Of a stretch of 64,000 nt of DNA, positions 55,490 to 64,000 are shown one piece after another. The notes under the pieces were generated by a model, which had not been told where the DNA came from, did no database searches, and saw nothing but the letters and a program-made list of their open reading frames with translations. Source of the stretch: Mannheimia haemolytica (GTDB taxonomy: Bacteria > Pseudomonadota > Gammaproteobacteria > Enterobacterales > Pasteurellaceae); assembly GCA_900638155.1 (NCBI GenBank), contig LR134495.1:868001-932000 (forward strand), in the 5' to 3' direction. Numbering within the stretch: position 1 is the first letter of the stretch; each line of letters opens with the position of its first letter. The position numbers were made by a program, and so were the translations under genes.

Positions 55490-56419
55490 ATGAAAAAACT
55501 CACCGTTCTTGGCAGTATTAACGCTGATCATGTGATTTCTGTTCCCTATTTTGCCAAACCGGGTGAAACGCTTACCGGGCATAGCTACCACATTGCCTAT
55601 GGTGGCAAAGGGGCAAATCAGGCGGTGGCTGCGGCACGTTTGGGGGCAAAGGTTTCTTTCATCGGTTGTATTGGCAGCGATGACATCGGCAAAGCAATGA
55701 AATCAGCCTTTGAGCAAGATGGCATTGATACTCGCTCGATTAAAAAGATTCCGAATGAAATGACCGGTATTGCAATGATTCAAGTGGCGGAATCGGGCGA
55801 GAATAGCATTGTGATTTCAGCCGGAGCGAACGGGCATTTAGATGAAACGGTTGTGGCAGAGTGTGAAGCCGAAATCACACAGGCAGATTATTTGCTAATG
55901 CAGTTAGAAACACCGTTGCCGGCAATTGTGCAAGCAGCGAAATTGGCTAAGCAAAACGGCACGAAAGTGATATTAAACCCGGCACCCGCCCAAGCATTAC
56001 CCGATGAACTGTTAAATTTGCTTGATATGATTACCCCAAATGAAACGGAAGCGGAAATATTAACCGGCGTGAAAGTTGTTGATGAAGCCAGTGCGATTCA
56101 AGCGGCACAAGTATTTCACCAAAAGGGCATCGAAAAAGTGTTGATTACACTTGGCTCAAAAGGGGTATTTGTGAGTGAAAACGGTGTAGGCAAAATCGTT
56201 GCCGGCTTCCGTGTTCAAGCAGTAGATACCACTGCCGCAGGTGATACTTTTAACGGGGTGTTAGTGACTGCAATGTTAGAAGATAAACCGCTGGATCAAG
56301 CCATTCGTTTTGCTCACGCAGCGGCGGCGATTAGTGTGACTCGCAAAGGGGCTCAACCTTCTATTCCAACCCGTCAAGAAACATTGGATTTTTTAAGCCA
56401 GCAAGCGGTGAGTTTTTAG
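55490..56419 (+). CDS. rbsK: Ribokinase
   Basis: 309 residues, identical in length to E. coli RbsK. PfkB-family motifs: [27 protein letters not shown] near 40-68 and [13 protein letters not shown] near 247 with the catalytic Asp. It phosphorylates D-ribose to ribose-5-phosphate, which RpiA uses. The ATG at 55490 follows GAGGAG; a GTG two codons upstream opens the frame. The last codons encode an uptake signal read in frame (…SQQAVSF). A hairpin (AACCCGG…CCGGGGTT, 55447-55476) lies between rbsB and rbsK and may adjust their ratio. Confidence 0.96.
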   Translation: MKKLTVLGSINADHVISVPYFAKPGETLTGHSYHIAYGGKGANQAVAAARLGAKVSFIGCIGSDDIGKAMKSAFEQDGIDTRSIKKIPNEMTGIAMIQVAESGENSIVISAGANGHLDETVVAECEAEITQADYLLMQLETPLPAIVQAAKLAKQNGTKVILNPAPAQALPDELLNLLDMITPNETEAEILTGVKVVDEASAIQAAQVFHQKGIEKVLITLGSKGVFVSENGVGKIVAGFRVQAVDTTAAGDTFNGVLVTAMLEDKPLDQAIRFAHAAAAISVTRKGAQPSIPTRQETLDFLSQQAVSF

Positions 56420-56432
56420 GAAAATTTTGCAA

Positions 56433-57443
56433 ATGGCAACAATGAAGGATATTGCACGGCTTGCACAGGTTTCTACCTCGACCGTGTCTCACGTTATCAA
56501 CAATAGCCGATTTGTCAGTGAGGAAATTCGGGAAAAAGTGCAGAGGGTGGTGAAAGAACTGAATTACACGCCTTCTGCATTGGCTCGTAGCCTCAAAGTG
56601 AATGAAACCAAAACCATCGGAATGCTGGTAACGGCAACCGGCAACCCGTTTTTTGCAGAAGTAATGGCAGGGGTGGAACAATATTGCCAACAACACCAAT
56701 ATAATCTGATTATTGCCACCACCAATGGTGACACCGAACGTTTGCAACACCATTTGCAAATGTTGATGCAACGAAAAGTAGATGGCTTGTTATTGATGTG
56801 TGGAGATACCACATTGAACGCCGATGAGAGTTTGAATATCCCTCTGCCGTTGGTGGTATTAGACTGGTGGTTTACCGAACTTAACGCAGATAAAATCTTT
56901 GAAAATTCCGTATCCGGTGGCTATCTTGCCACAAAAACCTTAATTGAAGCAGGGCATTCTAAGATTGCGATTATTACTGGAAACCTAAAAAAATCATTGG
57001 CAAAAAATCGTTTAGAAGGCTACAAAAAAGCACTTGCCGAGGCGAATATTCCACTCAATCCAAACTGGGTGATCGAAAGCCATTTTGATTTTGCCGGCGG
57101 GGTTAATGGAATGAATGCTTTGCTTGCCCAAAGCGAAAAGCCGACAGCGGTATTTGCCTGTAGCGACACCATTGCTCTAGGGGCTTACCAAGCAATCTGG
57201 CAACAAGGTTTACGAATACCGCAAGATATTTCGATTATCGGCTATGACGATATTGAACTGGCAAAATACCTTTCCCCACCGCTGAGTACCATTAGCCAGC
57301 CCAAAGCGGAACTCGGGCGGCTTGCGGTGGAAACTTTGCTAAAACGAATTCGTTTTAAATCCACTGATTTTCAAACCATAATGCTTGAACCTGAATTAGT
57401 TTTAAGGCATTCAATCCAAACAATAAACAAAAACGCTGAATAA
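56433..57443 (+). CDS. rbsR: Ribose operon repressor RbsR (LacI family)
   Basis: 336 residues. N-terminal LacI helix-turn-helix [29 protein letters not shown] (about 3-31) and hinge helix ALARSLK near 50; effector domain like RbsB's fold with [15 protein letters not shown] near 235 and [19 protein letters not shown] near 267. It should bind the palindrome at 51551-51568 and release on ribose. The ATG at 56433 (ATMKDIARL) is chosen; TTG at 56427 opens the frame. It lies 13 bases after rbsK, so it is autoregulated with the operon. Confidence 0.95.
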   Translation: MATMKDIARLAQVSTSTVSHVINNSRFVSEEIREKVQRVVKELNYTPSALARSLKVNETKTIGMLVTATGNPFFAEVMAGVEQYCQQHQYNLIIATTNGDTERLQHHLQMLMQRKVDGLLLMCGDTTLNADESLNIPLPLVVLDWWFTELNADKIFENSVSGGYLATKTLIEAGHSKIAIITGNLKKSLAKNRLEGYKKALAEANIPLNPNWVIESHFDFAGGVNGMNALLAQSEKPTAVFACSDTIALGAYQAIWQQGLRIPQDISIIGYDDIELAKYLSPPLSTISQPKAELGRLAVETLLKRIRFKSTDFQTIMLEPELVLRHSIQTINKNAE

Positions 57444-57468
57444 TGTGAAGTTATTCAGCGTTTTTTAT
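57429..57468. terminator. Bidirectional terminator between rbsR and narP
   Basis: 15-bp perfect stem AAAAACGCTGAATAA (57429-57443) / TTATTCAGCGTTTTT (57451-57465), 7-base loop. The rbsR stop codon lies inside the stem. U-tracts exist on both strands. Confidence 0.9.
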
Positions 57469-57478
57469 CCGATTTCAA

Positions 57479-58108
57479 TTAGCCTTTTTGCTGTTCCAAA
57501 TAAAGCACGGTGGCGGCAACTCGGGAATGTACGTTTAATTTCCGTAGTAAATTGCGGATATGTACTTTTACAGTTTCTTCGGAAATAAAGAGCTGGGCTG
57601 CAATTTGTTTGTTTGACATACCGGTTGCGATCCATTGTAAAACATCGAGTTCACGATCGGTTAAGCAACTTAAAGGATCATTTTCCGGTTGGCGGTTGAG
57701 TAAATGTTGGCGAACGGTTTCGCTTAGCACCACTTCACCAGCGGCAGCTCTTCGGATATTATCCAGCAGTTCCGGGGTGTCGGTGTCTTTTAATAAGTAG
57801 CCGTCCACACCGGCATCCATTAATGCAAACACATCGGATTGTTCATCTGAAACTGTCAAGACAATGATTCTGGCATCTATACCTTGGGCACGCAATGAGC
57901 GTAAAGTATCTAGCCCTGAAAGCCCTTTCATATTTAAATCCAGAATAATCACATCCGGCTCAAGCCGTAATGCAAGTTTGATACCGTCGGTGCCGTTGCT
58001 TGCTTCACCCACTACACTAAATTGGTGATCTAATTCCAATAATTGGCGCATTCCCTGACGCATTAATGGGTGGTCGTCAATGAGTAAAATTTGAGTTGGA
58101 GCTGTCAT
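57479..58108 (-). CDS. narP: Nitrate/nitrite response regulator NarP
   Basis: 209 residues. Receiver domain with IDDHPLMRQGM, phosphoacceptor Asp in VIILDLNMKGLSG (near 58), Thr/Lys in VLTVSDE and LLKDTDTPE. LuxR-type helix-turn-helix LTDRELDVLQWIATGMSNKQIAAQLFISEETVKVHIRNLLRKLNV near 147-190. It regulates nitrate and nitrite respiration; the sensor gene narQ is not adjacent, which is usual in Pasteurellaceae. GGAAAGGAGAAATAA precedes the ATG. NarL is the alternative name, but Pasteurellaceae carry NarP. Confidence 0.9.
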   Translation of the reverse strand: MTAPTQILLIDDHPLMRQGMRQLLELDHQFSVVGEASNGTDGIKLALRLEPDVIILDLNMKGLSGLDTLRSLRAQGIDARIIVLTVSDEQSDVFALMDAGVDGYLLKDTDTPELLDNIRRAAAGEVVLSETVRQHLLNRQPENDPLSCLTDRELDVLQWIATGMSNKQIAAQLFISEETVKVHIRNLLRKLNVHSRVAATVLYLEQQKG

Positions 58109-58305
58109 TTATTTCTCCTTTCCTTTCTCTTAATCGGTTAATTTTGCAATTATTAATTCAAAATAGCAAGTTTAGGGATTTACTAAATGCCGCTTTTTTG
58201 ATCTTAGCTAATTTTTAACTAAAAAAGAAATTGCAAAACTTTGCAAGAAAAAGACCGCTTGTTCGGCTATAATTACAGACAATTTTTATTTCAAGTGTGA
58301 AAAGA

Positions 58306-60465
58306 ATGACAAATCAAACAACCTATTTTGCCACGGCAGCCCGTGGTTTTGAGGAAATGCTAAAAACCGAACTGGAGCAGATTTGTGCGGCAGAATGTAA
58401 AGTTGCTCAAGGCGGTGTGCATTTTACCACCACCCAAAAAGGAGCTTATCAGGCATTATTACACAGCCGTTTAGCCTCTCGGATCTTACTGCCGCTCATC
58501 AGCACCAAAATTTTTAGTGATAGCGATTTATATGCTTCCATCGTGTCATTTAACTGGGCGGATTTATTCGATCCCCGTGATACCTTTTACATTGATTTCA
58601 GCGGCACTAACCGAGAAATCCGCAACACCCAATTTGGGGCAATGCGAGTGAAAGACGGCATTGTGGATTACTTTGAACGCAAAGGTTTTGCCCGCCCAAC
58701 AGTAGATAAAGATAATCCGGATGTTCGTATTCATGTTTATTTGGATCGTGAAAATGTTGTGGTTTCGCTTGATTTAAGTGGAGATGCCTTACATATTCGG
58801 GGCTATCGGGAAGAAACCGGTAAAGCTCCGTTGCGTGAAACATTGGCGGCAGCCATTATTTTGCGTTCCGGCTGGAAAGTCGGCACGCCATTGGTTGATC
58901 CGATGTGTGGTTCAGGCACGTTACTGATTGAAGCAGCACAAATGGCAGCGAATATTGCCCCTCAACTTCACCGTAAACATTGGGGCTTTAATGCGTGGAA
59001 AGGGCATCAACAAGCGATGTGGAAAGCCGTGTTAGATGAGGCATTCCGAAATGTTGAATTGGGTGCGGTAGGGGAGAATTGCAATTCGTCCCTACAAAAA
59101 ATGTTCTTCGGTTTTGATCTCGATCATCGTGTGCTGACTAAAGCAAAGCAAAATGCGAAAAATGCAGGGGTAGATCATCTCATTCAATGGCAACAAGGTG
59201 ATGTGGCTGCGTTAAAAAATCCGATTCCGGAAAAAATCGGCACGGTGGTGTGTAACCCCCCTTATGGTGAACGTTTAGGCACAACGCCGGCGTTAATTGC
59301 TCTTTATTCGGTGTTCGGGCAACGCCTAAAACAGCAATTTGCCGGTTGGAATGCCTCAATTTTTAGCGGCGAGCCTGAATTGTTAAATTGCCTGCGTTTA
59401 CGTTCAGCCCGTCAATTCAAAGCGAAAAACGGTCCGTTGGATTGTGTGCAGAAAAATTACTCCATCAGCGAGCATAACAAGCGGTCAGATTTAGATGAAA
59501 ATTTACAATTTGAACAGAATGCTCAAGTCGCTCCGGATTTTGCAAATCGCTTAACCAAAAATATCAAAAAGATCGAAAAATGGGCGAAACAACAAGGCAT
59601 TGATGCCTACCGTTTATACGATGCCGATCTGCCTGAATATAATTTAGCGGTGGACAGATATGGCGACCACATTGTTGTGCAGGAATACCAAGCCCCGAAA
59701 AATATTGATGAGCAAAAAGCCCGCCAACGCTTGTTAGATGCAGTCTCTGCTACGCTTTATGTGACAGGTGTTGAAACTAATAAATTAGTGTTGAAAGTTC
59801 GCCAAAAACAAAAAGGCACGAATCAGTACGAAAAACTTGCCAATAAAGGCGAGTATTTCTATGTGAACGAGTATGGGGCGAAACTGTGGGTGAATTTAAC
59901 CGATTACTTGGATACGGGTTTGTTCCTAGACCATCGCTTAACCCGTAAAATGGTGGGCGAAATGGCAAAAGGCAAAACATTCCTGAATCTGTTTGCCTAC
60001 ACGGGTTCAGCTACGGTTCACGCTGCTCTTAATGGGGCAAAATCGACCACTACAGTGGATATGTCGAACACCTATTTGAACTGGGCGGAGCAAAATTTAG
60101 AGCTGAATAATTTATCACTTCGCCATCATCGTTTGTTCCAAGCCGATTGCTTGCAATGGCTGGCAGAATGCCGTGAGCGATTTGAGCTGATTTTTGTCGA
60201 TCCGCCGACTTTCTCCAACTCAAAACGAATGGAAAACAGTTGGGACGTGCAACGAGACCATATTGAGTTAATGAAACAGCTTAAACGTATTTTAACTGCT
60301 GATGGCACTATTGTGTTCTCGAACAATAAGCGTGGCTTTAAAATGGACTTTGACGGCTTAGCAGCATTAGGTTTAACGGCGGAAAATATTTCGCATAAAA
60401 CCTTACCGCTGGATTTTGAACGCAATCCGCAAATCCATAATTGTTGGATTGTGAAGAATTTATAA
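58306..60465 (+). CDS. rlmL: Bifunctional 23S rRNA methyltransferase RlmL/RlmK
   Basis: 719 residues, the fused form. THUMP domain about 45-155; first methyltransferase with [14 protein letters not shown] near 198 and [10 protein letters not shown] near 315 (RlmL, m2G2445); second with [17 protein letters not shown] near 565 and [14 protein letters not shown] near 630 (RlmK, m7G2069). Codons 255-264 are formed by a 28-bp GTAGGG…CCCTAC palindrome (59068-59095), giving [10 protein letters not shown] in a surface linker where E. coli RlmL is shorter; the frame stays open. The gene also holds an in-frame uptake signal near 59483. A GTG three codons upstream could be the start. Confidence 0.95.
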   Translation: MTNQTTYFATAARGFEEMLKTELEQICAAECKVAQGGVHFTTTQKGAYQALLHSRLASRILLPLISTKIFSDSDLYASIVSFNWADLFDPRDTFYIDFSGTNREIRNTQFGAMRVKDGIVDYFERKGFARPTVDKDNPDVRIHVYLDRENVVVSLDLSGDALHIRGYREETGKAPLRETLAAAIILRSGWKVGTPLVDPMCGSGTLLIEAAQMAANIAPQLHRKHWGFNAWKGHQQAMWKAVLDEAFRNVELGAVGENCNSSLQKMFFGFDLDHRVLTKAKQNAKNAGVDHLIQWQQGDVAALKNPIPEKIGTVVCNPPYGERLGTTPALIALYSVFGQRLKQQFAGWNASIFSGEPELLNCLRLRSARQFKAKNGPLDCVQKNYSISEHNKRSDLDENLQFEQNAQVAPDFANRLTKNIKKIEKWAKQQGIDAYRLYDADLPEYNLAVDRYGDHIVVQEYQAPKNIDEQKARQRLLDAVSATLYVTGVETNKLVLKVRQKQKGTNQYEKLANKGEYFYVNEYGAKLWVNLTDYLDTGLFLDHRLTRKMVGEMAKGKTFLNLFAYTGSATVHAALNGAKSTTTVDMSNTYLNWAEQNLELNNLSLRHHRLFQADCLQWLAECRERFELIFVDPPTFSNSKRMENSWDVQRDHIELMKQLKRILTADGTIVFSNNKRGFKMDFDGLAALGLTAENISHKTLPLDFERNPQIHNCWIVKNL
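59068..59095. repeat. GTAGGG…CCCTAC palindrome inserted in frame in rlmL
   Basis: 28-bp near-perfect palindrome (GTAGGGGAGAATTGC / AATTCGTCCCTAC). It matches the intergenic copy at 22264-22290 closely. Read in frame it adds about ten codons. Confidence 0.85.
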
Positions 60466-60475
60466 GGCTCAAACT

Positions 60476-60955
60476 ATGTTAGATATTGTTTTATACGAAC
60501 CTGAAATTCCGCAAAACAGCGGAAATATTATCCGCCTTTGTGCCAACTGTGGCTTTCGTTTGCATATGATTGAACCGTTTGGCTTTGGTTGGGACGATAA
60601 AAAGCTCCGCCGTTCGGGGCTGGATTATCACGAATTTGTGGATATTCAAAAATATAAAAATTTTGAAGATTTCCTTGAGCGTGCTAAGCCTAAACGCTTG
60701 TTCGCCTTAACCACCAGAGGGGAGCAGAACCACAGTGATGTGAAATATGAACTTGGCGATTTTTTAATGTTCGGGCCGGAAAGCAGAGGCATTCCAAAGC
60801 CATTATTAGCGGAAATGCCGATGTCGCAAAAAATCCGCATTCCGATGTGCAAAGACAGCCGTAGTATGAATTTATCCAACTCAGTGGCGGTAGTGGTGTA
60901 TGAAGCGTGGCGACAATTCGGCTACCAAAATTCGGTGGCGGCTCAGTCGATTTAA
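60476..60955 (+). CDS. trmL: tRNA (cytidine/uridine34-2'-O)-methyltransferase TrmL
   Basis: 159 residues, standard. SPOUT fold: [32 protein letters not shown] (about 6-38), FGPESRGIP near 100, and [26 protein letters not shown] near 122-148. It methylates the wobble base of tRNA-Leu. AAGGCTC precedes the ATG. It starts 10 bases after rlmL, so these two RNA methyltransferases form one unit. Confidence 0.95.
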   Translation: MLDIVLYEPEIPQNSGNIIRLCANCGFRLHMIEPFGFGWDDKKLRRSGLDYHEFVDIQKYKNFEDFLERAKPKRLFALTTRGEQNHSDVKYELGDFLMFGPESRGIPKPLLAEMPMSQKIRIPMCKDSRSMNLSNSVAVVVYEAWRQFGYQNSVAAQSI

Positions 60956-61043
60956 GATACAAGCGGTGTGATTTTGGTTATTTTTTGTAAAAATGGCATA
61001 GTATAGATCAAACGCATTTTTCCGTCAGTAGAAGGAATTTTCA

Positions 61044-61076
61044 ACCTGTGACAATTTGTCACGGGTTTATTTATTT
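61044..61076 (+). terminator. Probable rlmL-trmL terminator
   Basis: 10-pair stem ACCTGTGACA (61044-61053) / TGTCACGGGT (61057-61066; one U-G), 3-base loop, followed by TTATTTATTT. It lies 89 bases after trmL. The rest of the trmL-nagB gap is A/T-rich and holds the CRP site. Confidence 0.5.
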
Positions 61077-61146
61077 CGACCTTAGCTGTTATTTCTGATG
61101 CCCAAAACTCATTTTTAGGAATTGACTTTTTAATCTATAAATTTTC

Positions 61147-61162
61147 TGTGATCAGGATCACA
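61147..61162. promoter_or_regulatory. CRP site upstream of nagB
   Basis: TGTGA-TCAGGA-TCACA, a perfect match to the two half-sites. It is 94 bases before the nagB ATG. TTGAAG (61185-61190) downstream could be the -35, which would put the site near -64. Confidence 0.8.
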
Positions 61163-61193
61163 AAAACGGCAGAAAAAATAGAAATTGAAGTTG

Positions 61194-61209
61194 TATTTCA
61201 TTAAAATAA
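61194..61209. promoter_or_regulatory. Possible NagC-like operator
   Basis: TATTTCATTAAAATAA has the A/T arms around a central spacer of NagC sites (TTATTT…AAATAA). The region is very A/T-rich, so the match has low specificity. Confidence 0.25.
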
Positions 61210-61255
61210 TAAAAAATGAAGTGATTTATTCAGAATTTATGTTTAAGGAGATACT

Positions 61256-62050
61256 ATGCGTTTAATTCCGTTAGAAACTGATCACGATGTAAGCGTTTGG
61301 GCAGCTCGTTATATTGTTGATCGTATCAATGCATTCCAACCAACCAAAGAAAAACCTTTCGTGCTTGGTTTACCAACCGGCGGTACACCTGAAAAAACGT
61401 ATAAAGAATTAATTAAATTATACCAAGCCGGTGAAGTGAGCTTTAAAAATGTGGTCACTTTCAATATGGACGAATACGTCGGCTTACCTAAGGAACACCC
61501 TGAAAGCTACCACAGTTTTATGTTCAAGCACTTTTTTGATCACGTTGATATTCCGATCGAGAATATCAATATTCTCAACGGTATGGCGGAAGATGTGAAT
61601 GCCGAATGCGAACGTTATGAAGAAAAAATCCGTTCTTATGGCAAAATCCACCTGTTTATGGGCGGTGTGGGCGTGGACGGGCATATTGCGTTTAATGAAC
61701 CGGCTTCTTCGCTTTCTTCTCGCACCCGAATTAAAACGCTTACTGAAGATACTCGCATTGCAAACTCACGTTTCTTTGACAATGACGTAAGCCAAGTGCC
61801 GAAATTTGCTTTAACCGTTGGGGTTGGTACATTGCTTGATGCCGAAGAAGTGATGATCTTAGTCACCGGCCATAACAAAGCACTAGCGTTACAAGCGTGT
61901 GTGGAAGGTTCGGTAAATCATCTGTGGACAATCAGTTGCTTGCAATTACACCGCCGTGGCATTGTGGTGTGCGATGAACCGGCAACCCAAGAGCTGAAAG
62001 TTAAAACAGTTAAGTATTTCAAAGAGTTAGAGAAAAACGTTGCTCGCTAA
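61256..62050 (+). CDS. nagB: Glucosamine-6-phosphate deaminase
   Basis: 264 residues. [16 protein letters not shown] near residue 38, catalytic Asp in FNMDEYVGL near 70, [14 protein letters not shown] near 136 with the catalytic His/Asp/Glu. It converts glucosamine-6-phosphate to fructose-6-phosphate and ammonia. AAGGAG precedes the ATG. With nagA it forms an amino-sugar catabolic pair; no nan or sia genes lie in this window. It has a perfect CRP site upstream. Confidence 0.96.
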   Translation: MRLIPLETDHDVSVWAARYIVDRINAFQPTKEKPFVLGLPTGGTPEKTYKELIKLYQAGEVSFKNVVTFNMDEYVGLPKEHPESYHSFMFKHFFDHVDIPIENINILNGMAEDVNAECERYEEKIRSYGKIHLFMGGVGVDGHIAFNEPASSLSSRTRIKTLTEDTRIANSRFFDNDVSQVPKFALTVGVGTLLDAEEVMILVTGHNKALALQACVEGSVNHLWTISCLQLHRRGIVVCDEPATQELKVKTVKYFKELEKNVAR

Positions 62051-62060
62051 TTCTGATTTT

Positions 62061-62106
62061 ACAAGCGGTTAATTTTGTAATATTTTTTACAAAAACGACC
62101 GCTTGT
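62061..62106. repeat. Inverted uptake-signal pair between nagB and nagA
   Basis: ACAAGCGGT (62061-62069) / ACCGCTTGT (62098-62106) with an inner TTTTGTAA…TTACAAAA stem (62073-62094). It could partly terminate or stabilise the nagB message. Confidence 0.78.
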
Positions 62107-62127
62107 TAGCATTTAAAGGAAGAGAAA

Positions 62128-63270
62128 ATGAACCATTATGCCTTAACAAACTGTGTGATTTACACCGGTGAACAAGTGCTTTACCAACACGCATTAGTGG
62201 TGAAAGAAGATAAAATCGACTCCATTCTTTTGGAAGAAAATTTACCGCCAGATCTGCAAAAAATTGACCTAAAAGGGGCTAATCTTTCAGCCGGTTTTAT
62301 TGATTTGCAACTAAACGGTTGTGGTGGTGTGATGTTTAATGAAGAAATCACCACTCGTACCTTGGAAATTATGCAGGAAACCAATCTGCGTTCAGGCACA
62401 ACTAGCTATTTGCCGACCTTTATTACCTCGCCTGATGAGGGTATGAAACAAGCAGTGGCGGTAATGCGTGAATATTTGTCGAAACACAAAAACCAAGCCT
62501 TGGGCTTGCATTTGGAAGGTCCTTATTTAAGCGTGGCGAAGAAAGGGGTACACCGCCCGGAGTTTATCCGTGAAATCAGCCCTGAAATGTTAGATTTCTT
62601 ATGCGATAACGGCGATGTGATCACAAAAATCACAATTGCGGCTGAAAACCCGACCGCAGATCACATCAAACGCTTTAATGATGCAGGCATTATTGTGTCT
62701 ATCGGACATTCCAACGCGACTTTTGCCCAAACCAAACAGCGAATTGCTGAAGGGGCAGCGTTTGCCACGCATTTACACAATGCGATGTCACCGGTCAGCA
62801 ACGGGCGTGAAGGCGGTGTAGTGGGAGCTGTGTTGGATAGCGATATTTACACCGGCATTATTTGCGATGGCTTGCACGTAGAATGGGGCAACATTCGCAT
62901 TGCCAAAAAAGCGAAAGGCGATAAATTAGTGATTGTCAGCGATGCCGTTGCTGCCGCAGGAAGTGATATTGAGTCGTTTATTTTTGTCGGTAAAAAAGTC
63001 ACGGTGAAAGATGGCAAATGCTACGATGAGTTCGGAGCATTGGGCGGTGCGGCAATCACGATGATCGAATCCATTCGTAACGTAGTGCAACATTGCGATA
63101 TTAGCCTGAATGAAGCAATCCGAATGAGTACCCTTTATCCGGCAAAAGCGATTGGGGTAGAGGAAACACTCGGCTCACTTGAAGCCGGCAAAATTGCCAA
63201 CCTTGCGATTTTCGATAATCAATTTGAAGTAAAAGCGACTGCTGCAAACGGGCAATTACAGTGGCATTAA
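62128..63270 (+). CDS. nagA: N-acetylglucosamine-6-phosphate deacetylase
   Basis: 380 residues, standard. Amidohydrolase fold: GFIDLQLNGCGGVMFN near 56, GLHLEGPYLSVAKKGVH near 126-142 (metal-binding Glu), SIGHSNATF near 192, THLHNAMSPVSNGREGG near 213, VSDAVAAAGS near 272 (catalytic Asp). The usual His pair after the first strand is replaced by LQLNG, which is normal for the single-metal NagA type. It produces glucosamine-6-phosphate for NagB. AGGAAGAGAAA precedes the ATG. Confidence 0.96.
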   Translation: MNHYALTNCVIYTGEQVLYQHALVVKEDKIDSILLEENLPPDLQKIDLKGANLSAGFIDLQLNGCGGVMFNEEITTRTLEIMQETNLRSGTTSYLPTFITSPDEGMKQAVAVMREYLSKHKNQALGLHLEGPYLSVAKKGVHRPEFIREISPEMLDFLCDNGDVITKITIAAENPTADHIKRFNDAGIIVSIGHSNATFAQTKQRIAEGAAFATHLHNAMSPVSNGREGGVVGAVLDSDIYTGIICDGLHVEWGNIRIAKKAKGDKLVIVSDAVAAAGSDIESFIFVGKKVTVKDGKCYDEFGALGGAAITMIESIRNVVQHCDISLNEAIRMSTLYPAKAIGVEETLGSLEAGKIANLAIFDNQFEVKATAANGQLQWH

Positions 63271-63307
63271 TTTTGCTACAAATTCTAAGCATAACAGCAT
63301 ATAATCC

Positions 63308-63337
63308 AAAGGCAGGCATTGTGTCTGCCTTTTATTT
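63308..63337 (+). terminator. nagBA terminator
   Basis: 8-bp stem AAAGGCAG (63308-63315) / CTGCCTTT (63325-63332), 9-base loop, then TATTTAT. Confidence 0.75.
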
Positions 63338-63351
63338 ATAGGGAGAATAAC

Positions 63352-63666
63352 ATGCAATTTAAAGATTACCTAGCGACGTTTCCGGCTATCGAGCATCTTG
63401 CTGGTTTAAATGTAGTGAATAGCGGTGAAGTGATTCAACATATTCCGGCGATTGAAGGTAAATTAGGTTCACTAAAACTTTACAATGCACTATTTTCGAA
63501 ATTTGATGGGAAATTAACCGCTAGTGCAGCAAAACAAGGGTTGGAATGGTTTGCTGAACACGTTGAAGATGCGAAAAATAATGTGGGTAAGCACCCGAAT
63601 ATTGATCTATTATTTAGAGTAATTGAGCAAGATTTATCTTTAAGTTTAGAGCCGATTGTTAAATAA
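63352..63666 (+). CDS. DUF2322 family protein
   Basis: 104 residues, soluble, no signal peptide. From memory it resembles the short DUF2322 proteins common in Pasteurellaceae and Neisseria (…HIPAIEGKLGSLKLYNAL… and GLEWFAEHVEDAKNNVGKHPNIDLLF). No function is known. The ATG at 63352 follows GGGAGAA; an open frame back to 63319 overlaps the nagBA terminator. Convergent with tyrS across an uptake-signal hairpin. Confidence 0.7.
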   Translation: MQFKDYLATFPAIEHLAGLNVVNSGEVIQHIPAIEGKLGSLKLYNALFSKFDGKLTASAAKQGLEWFAEHVEDAKNNVGKHPNIDLLFRVIEQDLSLSLEPIVK

Positions 63667-63689
63667 GATTGCACTAGTGAAAAATAACA

Positions 63690-63730
63690 AGCGGTCATTA
63701 TCTGCAAAATTTTTGCAAATAATGACCGCT
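63690..63730. terminator. Bidirectional hairpin between DUF2322 gene and tyrS
   Basis: 12-bp perfect stem AGCGGTCATTAT (63690-63701) / ATAATGACCGCT (63719-63730) with an inner TGCAAAA/TTTTGCA dyad. The left arm is a full uptake signal; the right arm ends CGCTGG, a degraded one. Weak U-tract, so termination is inferred. Confidence 0.65.
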
Positions 63731-63744
63731 GGTGTTTAAGAAGC

Positions 63745-64000
63745 TTATTTCACGGTAATTCGTGCAAATTTACGTTTACCTACTTGGTAAACAAAAGTGC
63801 CTTTTTGTGCGGCTTGTTTCACATCTTCCACTTTTTCACCATCAATTTTAACCCCGCCTTGTTGGGCTGAGCGAATTGCCTCTGAAGTGGACGGTACTAA
63901 GCCGGCTTCTTTCAGTAGAGCCGCTAGGCCGATTTCACCCTCAAAGGTAAATTCCGGCATTTCATCGGGGATTGCCCCTTTTTGGAAGCGGTTGATAAAT
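63745..64000 (-). CDS. tyrS: Tyrosyl-tRNA synthetase, C-terminal part (gene continues past the window)
   Basis: The last 85 codons of a gene that continues beyond 64000. The sequence …[19 protein letters not shown], then an S4-like RNA-binding domain ([33 protein letters not shown]…[16 protein letters not shown]), matches the C-terminus of bacterial TyrS of the H. influenzae type. The S4 domain binds the tRNA anticodon and variable arm. The catalytic part lies outside. A shorter frame starting at 63960 is only an internal Met. Confidence 0.88.
   Translation of the reverse strand, partial: FINRFQKGAIPDEMPEFTFEGEIGLAALLKEAGLVPSTSEAIRSAQQGGVKIDGEKVEDVKQAAQKGTFVYQVGKRKFARITVK

Noticed and set aside
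61048-61062. Second CRP site upstream of nagB
   Set aside because: TGTGACAATTTGTCAC resembles CRP half-sites but the spacing between TGTGA and TCAC is wrong; it fits a terminator hairpin better.
60956-61255. tRNA or small RNA gene in the 300-base trmL-nagB gap
   Set aside because: No cloverleaf or T-loop consensus was seen; the region holds a terminator hairpin, a CRP site and A/T-rich promoter sequence.

Overview
This window is a stretch of ordinary-looking core chromosome from a member of the Pasteurellaceae. The evidence is the gene content (rpsU-dnaG-rpoD, nadR, lldP-lutABC, rbsDACBKR, nagBA, orphan narP) and the very frequent DNA uptake word ACAAGCGGT in both orientations. That word is the Actinobacillus pleuropneumoniae / Mannheimia type of uptake signal, not the Haemophilus influenzae type (AAGTGCGGT), so I place it in the Mannheimia/Actinobacillus branch; I cannot name the species from sequence alone. 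I recognise no phage, IS transposase, CRISPR array, rRNA or tRNA.

Layout. 1-2.1 kb: an O-antigen-ligase-like gene flanked by two Uma2-family genes (the first cut by the window edge). 2.2-6.6 kb: the macromolecular synthesis cluster rpsU-dnaG-rpoD. 6.6-17.3 kb: a DUF3298 lipoprotein, menA, trmO, a SIMPL-domain protein, aqpZ, a tiny lipoprotein, slyD, ilvA, glmM, rpiA, serA. 17.3-20.8 kb (minus strand): nadR with a metallophosphoesterase, then arcA with a small beta-barrel protein. 20.9-29.1 kb: ribF, a small membrane protein, ileS, a tannase-family hydrolase, pssA, rlmB. 29.1-34.2 kb (minus): an oligopeptide/nickel-type ABC importer. 34.4-36.1 kb: a three-lipoprotein operon (CsgG-like, DUF4810, DUF799). 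36.2-40.9 kb: prfC, a PBP7-like endopeptidase, pth, ychF. 41.1-45.7 kb: L-lactate uptake and oxidation (lldP-lutABC). 45.8-51.4 kb: a ZnuD-like TonB receptor, rph, yicC, ygfZ, yfhL. 51.5-57.4 kb: the ribose operon with its repressor. 57.5-64 kb: narP, rlmL, trmL, nagBA, a DUF2322 protein and the 3' end of tyrS.

How it works together. Three carbon-source operons (lactate, ribose, amino sugar) each have a recognisable CRP site; for lactate and ribose the site is centred about 60 bases before the inferred transcription start, the class I position. The ribose operon also has a perfect 18-bp palindrome that fits the RbsR operator. Redox control genes (arcA, narP) lie in the same window. Many genes end in terminators built from inverted uptake signals.

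The most unusual content is non-coding: (i) three copies of a ~150-160 bp palindromic element whose internal hairpin arms change between copies but remain self-complementary; (ii) a family of short palindromes with GTAGGG...CCCTAC ends, one of which lies in frame inside rlmL and appears to have added residues to the enzyme; (iii) promoters with embedded dyads (rpsU, rpoD, lldP) and a terminator-like hairpin in the prfC leader. I do not see a convincing new multi-gene system; the closest to poorly understood biology are the CsgG/DUF4810/DUF799 operon and the nadR-linked phosphoesterase.
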